From an uncultured Lachnospiraceae bacterium (GTDB lineage: Bacteria > Bacillota > Clostridia > Lachnospirales > Lachnospiraceae): DNA of 26,616 nucleotides. Position numbers and translations under genes: made by a program. The DNA lies in contig CAJTOW010000051.1 in NCBI GenBank assembly GCA_910577655.1, forward strand, positions 1 to 26,616, written 5' to 3'. Positions within the stretch are counted from its first letter, which is position 1, and each line of letters begins with the position of its first letter. Below the pieces are notes generated by a model. That model had not been told where the DNA came from. It made no database searches and worked only from the letters and a program-made list of their open reading frames with translations. Positions 22,676 to 26,616 of this stretch are shown here, in pieces.

Positions 22676-24388
22676 TTACCCCTCGCTGTTACCTTTCTTC
22701 AATACCTCTCCCAGCTTTACAAGCCCCCTGTCCAGTACCTTCACCGCCAGAAGGTCCGTCACGGCTGCGATTCCCAGGGAAAGCGCCAGACACACCGGCA
22801 CAGGCAGGGCCACCTGCACCACTCCGGGCATCTGGGATGACATCCACCCATTATAGATAAAATTCCCCAGCACAAACCAGTGAACCAGAAGCACCTGATA
22901 GCTGTAACGGCTGCAAACCTTAAGCATCCGGGCCAGGGGCGCCAGCCACCGCTCCATCCCCAGAGCCGTCACAAATACCGCCATAGACATAGAGGTCATC
23001 AGGATCGACTGGTTACAGACGATCTCCTTGTAATCCGGGCGGAACCCCTGGAGCCAGAAGGCCAGGACAAAGGCTCCCGCGCCGCCGGCCACCAGAAGCC
23101 TGTCATACCTGCGCATCCAGTCCCTGGTGAGAAAATATCCCAGCAGAAAGATCCCCGGCCAGTCCCCCAGAAAGCAGCTGATCCCCACCATCTGCCCTGA
23201 CCAGAGGGACGCCGTGCGTACCGCCAGCAGCGCAAGAATCGTCACGGTCAGCAGCTTTTCCATCTTTTCAGGAAGCTTCCTCAACATATACCGGAAGGGA
23301 ATCACCAGCAGGTAAAGGCCCGCCAGCACATACACCAGCCAGAGATGAGGTGCCTCCACCAGGGTTCCGCCAGCCACCATCCGCAGATAATACCAGATCC
23401 AGGTAGCTGCCCCGGTTCGTGTAATACACATAAGGCGCACATAAAAACAGGCATAGACAGCCAGTGGAAGCACCACGCTCATGAGCCTTTTTTGCACAAA
23501 GACCCCGACCGGCTCCTCCTTCCAGGGCAGAAGCAGTGCTCCGCTGATCAGTACAAACAGCAGGTTGCAGGATAAAGCGCCCAGGGAAATGGCCCTGGCC
23601 GCCAGATGCAGCCTGGACCCGGGCGGCAGAATCAGGACTGCCGGTTCTGTCACATGGACAATGATCACCAGAACCGCTGCCAGGGAGCGGACCAGATCCA
23701 GCCAGATCCGGCGTCCGGCCCCGTCTGCCCCTGTACCTCCAGACACTGCCGGTCTGACGGCCCTTTGTCTGTCTGCCAAGCGCCTGCCCTGCCACAGATA
23801 CAGCCCCGCTGCCAGAAAGACTCCCATGACCGCCATCCGCCAGGGCTTCACCTGCCCCAGCACCATCCCGGCAGTGATCTCTCCTGCCGGCACCGCCGGA
23901 ACCAGCCGGACCTGCTCCGGGACAAAATCCCCCCGGATCTCCAGCCGGAAGCTGTGAAAATCCCCGGCAGGCACCGTCAGGGCCGCCTCCCTTGTCCCCT
24001 CCATCATATACCGTTCCTTCCGGCTGAACCGGTCAAAATGGGCCGACGGATCCTCTTCATAGTAGAGAAACACCATTGTATCCTTTTTTAAAGGTTCCTG
24101 GAAGATAAAATGAATGTGCCCAGGACTCTCTTCCGTCTGGAACAGAATCATCGGCACCTCCCCTGCCGCCCTGAAACGGCCATCTTCAATTTCATAATCC
24201 ACAATAACCGACGGCTCCAGGCCGCGGCCCTGGTCCTCTATTCCATATCCCCGTCCTGCTCCATACCAGGCAAGGGCCAGCTCTGCCAGAACCGCCAGAA
24301 TAATCCCGGCAGCAACGGCAGGCCAGCTCCCCATCCATCCCCAAAGCCGCTTCCTTTCCGGGACAACGGTCCCCTTTCCTGTTTCCAT
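22676..24388 (-). CDS. Acyltransferase-3 membrane protein with N-terminal extracytoplasmic domain
   Basis: About 570 aa from ATG (METGKGTVV), with GAGG nine bases upstream; GTG or ATG starts up to 33 bp earlier are possible. After one helix (AVAAGIILAVLAELALAW) comes a ~130-residue beta-rich domain of unknown role (…PMILFQTEESPGHIHFIF…RLEIRGDFVPEQVRLV…). The C-terminal ~350 residues form the multi-helix acyltransferase-3 domain, starting RIWLDLVRSLAAVLVIIVHVTEP with the catalytic His, and including SGALLLPW and a series of hydrophobic helices. Family members O-acylate cell-surface glycans, teichoic acids or peptidoglycan. The substrate is unknown. It may be partly co-expressed with gpsA upstream, though a hairpin lies between. 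Confidence 0.85.
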   Translation of the reverse strand: METGKGTVVPERKRLWGWMGSWPAVAAGIILAVLAELALAWYGAGRGYGIEDQGRGLEPSVIVDYEIEDGRFRAAGEVPMILFQTEESPGHIHFIFQEPLKKDTMVFLYYEEDPSAHFDRFSRKERYMMEGTREAALTVPAGDFHSFRLEIRGDFVPEQVRLVPAVPAGEITAGMVLGQVKPWRMAVMGVFLAAGLYLWQGRRLADRQRAVRPAVSGGTGADGAGRRIWLDLVRSLAAVLVIIVHVTEPAVLILPPGSRLHLAARAISLGALSCNLLFVLISGALLLPWKEEPVGVFVQKRLMSVVLPLAVYACFYVRLMCITRTGAATWIWYYLRMVAGGTLVEAPHLWLVYVLAGLYLLVIPFRYMLRKLPEKMEKLLTVTILALLAVRTASLWSGQMVGISCFLGDWPGIFLLGYFLTRDWMRRYDRLLVAGGAGAFVLAFWLQGFRPDYKEIVCNQSILMTSMSMAVFVTALGMERWLAPLARMLKVCSRYSYQVLLVHWFVLGNFIYNGWMSSQMPGVVQVALPVPVCLALSLGIAAVTDLLAVKVLDRGLVKLGEVLKKGNSEG

Positions 24389-24475
24389 GTATTTCTCCCT
24401 CTGCATTCCAGCTCCAGGCACTTACCGGCAGTTTCCTGGAAAATAACAAAATCATTAATTCACAAGGCACATCCT

Positions 24476-24498
24476 CCTGTCTGGCGCAGCCAGACAGG
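24476..24498. terminator. Hairpin between gpsA and the acyltransferase gene
   Basis: CCTGTCTGGC and GCCAGACAGG form a perfect 10-bp stem with a GCA loop. There is no T-run, so termination is doubtful; it may protect or pause the transcript after gpsA. Confidence 0.4.
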
Positions 24499-24537
24499 AA
24501 GCATCCGGCATCCGCCCCATGTGGAAAGCTGCCGGTG

Positions 24538-25548
24538 TCATTGTGGCCATGGCAGATCACTGCTCTCATTTTTCCGGTGACGCTGCATCAGATCCAGAAC
24601 CGCGTCCTTTGCCGCTTTTCCCTCAAAGAGCACCTGATTGACCTCCTCCACAATAGGCATCTCGATCCCATACTTCTGTGCAAGACCATATCCGGCTTTG
24701 GCCGAGTAGACACCCTCCACTACCATCTGGACCTCATCCATGGCTTCCTGCATGGAATATCCCTTTCCGATCAGGATTCCTGCCCGACGGTTCCGGCTGT
24801 GCATACTGGCACAGGTTACGATCAGGTCACCGATTCCAGACAGACCGCCAAAGGTCTGGGGCTTTCCGCCCATAGCTGTCCCCAGGGCCATGATCTCATA
24901 GATCCCACGGGTAATCAGGGCCGCCTTGGTATTGTCCCCAAAGCCCAGGCCGTCGGCAATCCCCGCTGCCAGGGCGATAACATTTTTCAGGGCGCCCCCG
25001 ATCTCGATCCCCAGAATATCCGGGCTGGTGTAGACACGGAATACGGGACTCATAAACAGGTTCTGGATGTAGACGGCAGTCCGCTGATTGCGGGCGCCTG
25101 CCACACAGGTGGTCGGAAGCCCCCGGCTCACCTCCTCCGCATGGCTGGGGCCGGACAGCACCGCCACATTGGCCTCCAAAAACTCCTCCTCCAGGATCGC
25201 AGACAGGGTCATCAGGGTCGACTCCTCAATGCCCTTGGCTACATTGACAACCAGCTGTCCGAACCGGCAGTAAGGGGCCATCCGCCTGGCTGTCTGGCGC
25301 ACATAGATGGAAGGAACAGCCATGACCAGCATATCCCTGCCGCTCATAGCCTCCTCCAGACTGCATGTAAATACCATATCCTCCGGCAGAACCAGATCTG
25401 GAAGATTCTTCACCCGGTGGGTTTCCTTCATGGAAATGATCTCGTTCTCCACGGCAGACCATACTGCTATCTCATGACCATTGCCATGCAGCAGGCTGGC
25501 CAGGGACATACCCCAGGTCCCTGCTCCCATAATACTGATTTTTGCCAT
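24538..25548 (-). CDS. gpsA: Glycerol-3-phosphate dehydrogenase [NAD(P)+]
   Basis: 336 aa, the usual length. It reduces dihydroxyacetone phosphate to sn-glycerol-3-phosphate in the cytosol for phospholipid synthesis. The N-terminal Rossmann motif is ISIMGAGTWGMSLA. The substrate-binding and catalytic block is GGALKNVIALAAGIADGLGFGDNTKAALITRG, and SGPSHAEE is also typical. AAGGAGTGACATC precedes the ATG. The gene starts four bases after the plsY stop codon, so the two are co-transcribed; the next enzyme, PlsY, uses the product. Confidence 0.97.
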   Translation of the reverse strand: MAKISIMGAGTWGMSLASLLHGNGHEIAVWSAVENEIISMKETHRVKNLPDLVLPEDMVFTCSLEEAMSGRDMLVMAVPSIYVRQTARRMAPYCRFGQLVVNVAKGIEESTLMTLSAILEEEFLEANVAVLSGPSHAEEVSRGLPTTCVAGARNQRTAVYIQNLFMSPVFRVYTSPDILGIEIGGALKNVIALAAGIADGLGFGDNTKAALITRGIYEIMALGTAMGGKPQTFGGLSGIGDLIVTCASMHSRNRRAGILIGKGYSMQEAMDEVQMVVEGVYSAKAGYGLAQKYGIEMPIVEEVNQVLFEGKAAKDAVLDLMQRHRKNESSDLPWPQ

Positions 25549-25552
25549 GATG

Positions 25553-26191
25553 TCACTCCTTTTTCTTTGCCCCGATCTTGTTCTCAGTCCCGGTCAGCAG
25601 ACGTTTGATATTGCTGCGGTGTCTCCAGATTCCCATGCCGCCGATGACAAGGGCCATGGCAGAAAACTCCGGCAGACTCCCGTCACGGATCCCATAATCC
25701 CCCTTATATCCGAAGAAGATCATCCAGGCCATGAAGATAAGCATCACCAGAATGGATCCCAGGGATACATAGCGGGTCACTGCCACCACTGACGCAAAGA
25801 CTACCAGACACACCAGCATGACTCTCCAGTCTGTGGCGGCTAAAAGTCCCGCAGAGGCCGCGATCCCCTTGCCTCCCTTAAATCCCATGAAAAACGGGAA
25901 ATTGTGTCCCAGGATCACGCCAAAGCCTGTGTAAAGCAGATACAGATAGATCAGATCCGGCTGCTCCCGGAACAGATGCCGGGTCAAAAGGCAGGCCAGG
26001 ATCATCTTGGAACAGTCTCCGATGAAGACAATGAGTCCCGCCTTCACTCCCATGACCCGCAGCACATTGGTGCTTCCGGAATTGCCGCTTCCATAGTTGC
26101 GGATGTCCATCTGGTGCATTTTCCCATAGAAATAACCGGTCTGACACAGACCAAAGCAGTATCCCATAACCAGGCAGATAATTCGTTCCAT
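25553..26191 (-). CDS. plsY: Acyl-phosphate:glycerol-3-phosphate acyltransferase
   Basis: 212 aa integral membrane enzyme that makes lysophosphatidic acid from acyl phosphate and glycerol-3-phosphate. Family motifs: GSGNSGSTNVLRVMG (motif 1, Ser in place of the common Pro/Ala) and GHNFPFFMGFKGGKGIA (motif 2), with at least four further hydrophobic helices. Its ribosome binding site GAAAGGAG is inside the final codons of der, two bases away. Order der-plsY-gpsA is standard for Clostridia. It is slightly extended at the C-terminus with a basic tail (NKIGAKKKE). Confidence 0.96.
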   Translation of the reverse strand: MERIICLVMGYCFGLCQTGYFYGKMHQMDIRNYGSGNSGSTNVLRVMGVKAGLIVFIGDCSKMILACLLTRHLFREQPDLIYLYLLYTGFGVILGHNFPFFMGFKGGKGIAASAGLLAATDWRVMLVCLVVFASVVAVTRYVSLGSILVMLIFMAWMIFFGYKGDYGIRDGSLPEFSAMALVIGGMGIWRHRSNIKRLLTGTENKIGAKKKE

Positions 26192-26193
26192 GT

Positions 26194-26616
26194 TTACTCC
26201 TTTCCGGAACGCTCACGGATCAGAAACTTCAGTGCCGTTCCACGGAAACCAAAAGCCTCGCGGATGCGGTTCTCCAGGTAACGCACATAGGAAAAATGCA
26301 TCAGCTCCTTGTCATTTACAAAGATTACAAAGGTCGGCGGCTTCACCGCCACCTGGGTCATATAAAACAGCTTCAGGCGTTTGCCCTTATCAGAGGGCGG
26401 CTGCTGCAATGCCACAGCCTCGGTCATGATCTCGTTGAGAACACCCGTAGCTACCCGCAGGGTCTGGTTCTCCCGTACCATATCGATGAGCTGGAAGAGA
26501 CGGCTCATGCGCTGGCCGGTGACCGCGGAAATGAAGACCAGCTCCGCGTAGGGCATGTAGGAAAGGGTCTCCCGGATCCGGTTGGTGAACTCGTAGATGG
26601 TCTTGTCATCCTTCTG
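26194..26616 (-). CDS. der: Ribosome-assembly GTPase Der (EngA), C-terminal part
   Basis: 141 residues visible; the gene runs off the window edge, so both GTPase domains except the end of the second are missing. The visible part begins QKDDKTIYEFTNRIRETL, then YAELVFISAVTGQRMSRLF (the G5-like SA motif of GTPase domain 2). The KH-like domain follows (LNEIMTEAV … KLFYMTQVAVKPPTFVIFVND … YVRYLENRIREAFGFRGTALKFLIRER). It acts in 50S subunit maturation. It is the first visible gene of the der-plsY-gpsA operon. Confidence 0.96.
   Translation of the reverse strand, partial: QKDDKTIYEFTNRIRETLSYMPYAELVFISAVTGQRMSRLFQLIDMVRENQTLRVATGVLNEIMTEAVALQQPPSDKGKRLKLFYMTQVAVKPPTFVIFVNDKELMHFSYVRYLENRIREAFGFRGTALKFLIRERSGKE

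Noticed and set aside
24476..24498. Confident rho-independent terminator after gpsA
   Set aside because: The stem is perfect but no T-run follows on either strand; kept only as a low-confidence hairpin.
24535..25608. Plus-strand 357-residue open frame
   Set aside because: Lies exactly opposite gpsA; His/Gln-rich low-complexity translation typical of a reverse-strand shadow.

Overview
The window looks like a chromosomal stretch from a Gram-positive gut-type Clostridia, most likely Lachnospiraceae. Evidence: AGGAGG-type ribosome binding sites, near-consensus sigma-A promoters with 16-17 bp spacers, many lipoprotein signal peptides, a der-plsY-gpsA operon, a yceD-rpmF locus, a PduL-type phosphotransacylase next to ackA, tmcAL, and large Cache-type sensor proteins. 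No tRNA, rRNA or CRISPR array was seen. The family assignment is inference; no database search was possible.

Layout, left to right. (1) 1-2.7 kb: end of a methyl-accepting chemotaxis protein translationally coupled to an FMN-binding lipoprotein. On the other strand lie a PilZ (c-di-GMP) protein and a candidate 46-residue membrane peptide. (2) 2.8-9.2 kb: a visibly more AT-rich, accessory-looking block. It holds a heavy-metal efflux module (stand-alone HMA protein, Zn/Cd/Pb-type P-type ATPase, truncated LysE exporter on the minus strand; divergent ArsR and AraC regulators on the plus strand) and an AAA-ATPase/PD-(D/E)XK protein. (3) 9.3-10.5 kb: rpmF (L32) and yceD, separated by a decayed tandem copy of yceD that sits between rpmF and a perfect-consensus promoter. 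(4) 11.0-12.8 kb: pduL-ackA, the acetyl-CoA to acetate/ATP pathway, then tmcAL on the plus strand. (5) 14.7-20.5 kb: a hybrid histidine kinase with a co-oriented solute-binding lipoprotein, and a branched-chain amino-acid-type binding lipoprotein with no transport genes nearby. (6) 20.8-24.4 kb: a secreted DUF5722-like putative glycoside hydrolase and an acyltransferase-3 membrane protein. (7) 24.5-26.6 kb: der-plsY-gpsA, which supplies glycerol-3-phosphate and lysophosphatidate for lipid synthesis plus a ribosome-assembly GTPase.

The most unusual content is intergenic. At 12988-13153 there is a 166-bp non-autonomous element with perfect 17-bp terminal inverted repeats starting GTAAC and an exact 8-bp target duplication (AAACAATG). 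Those are the hallmarks of IS66-family ends, and the interior is made almost wholly of hairpins. Two 31-bp palindromes with the same ends lie at 18869-18899 and 19245-19275. A second, unrelated palindromic family has copies at 10573-10689 and 18991-19073, with a compensatory base-pair change between copies. The 18.8-19.3 kb intergenic region is therefore a small graveyard of repeats plus the tail of a lost gene.
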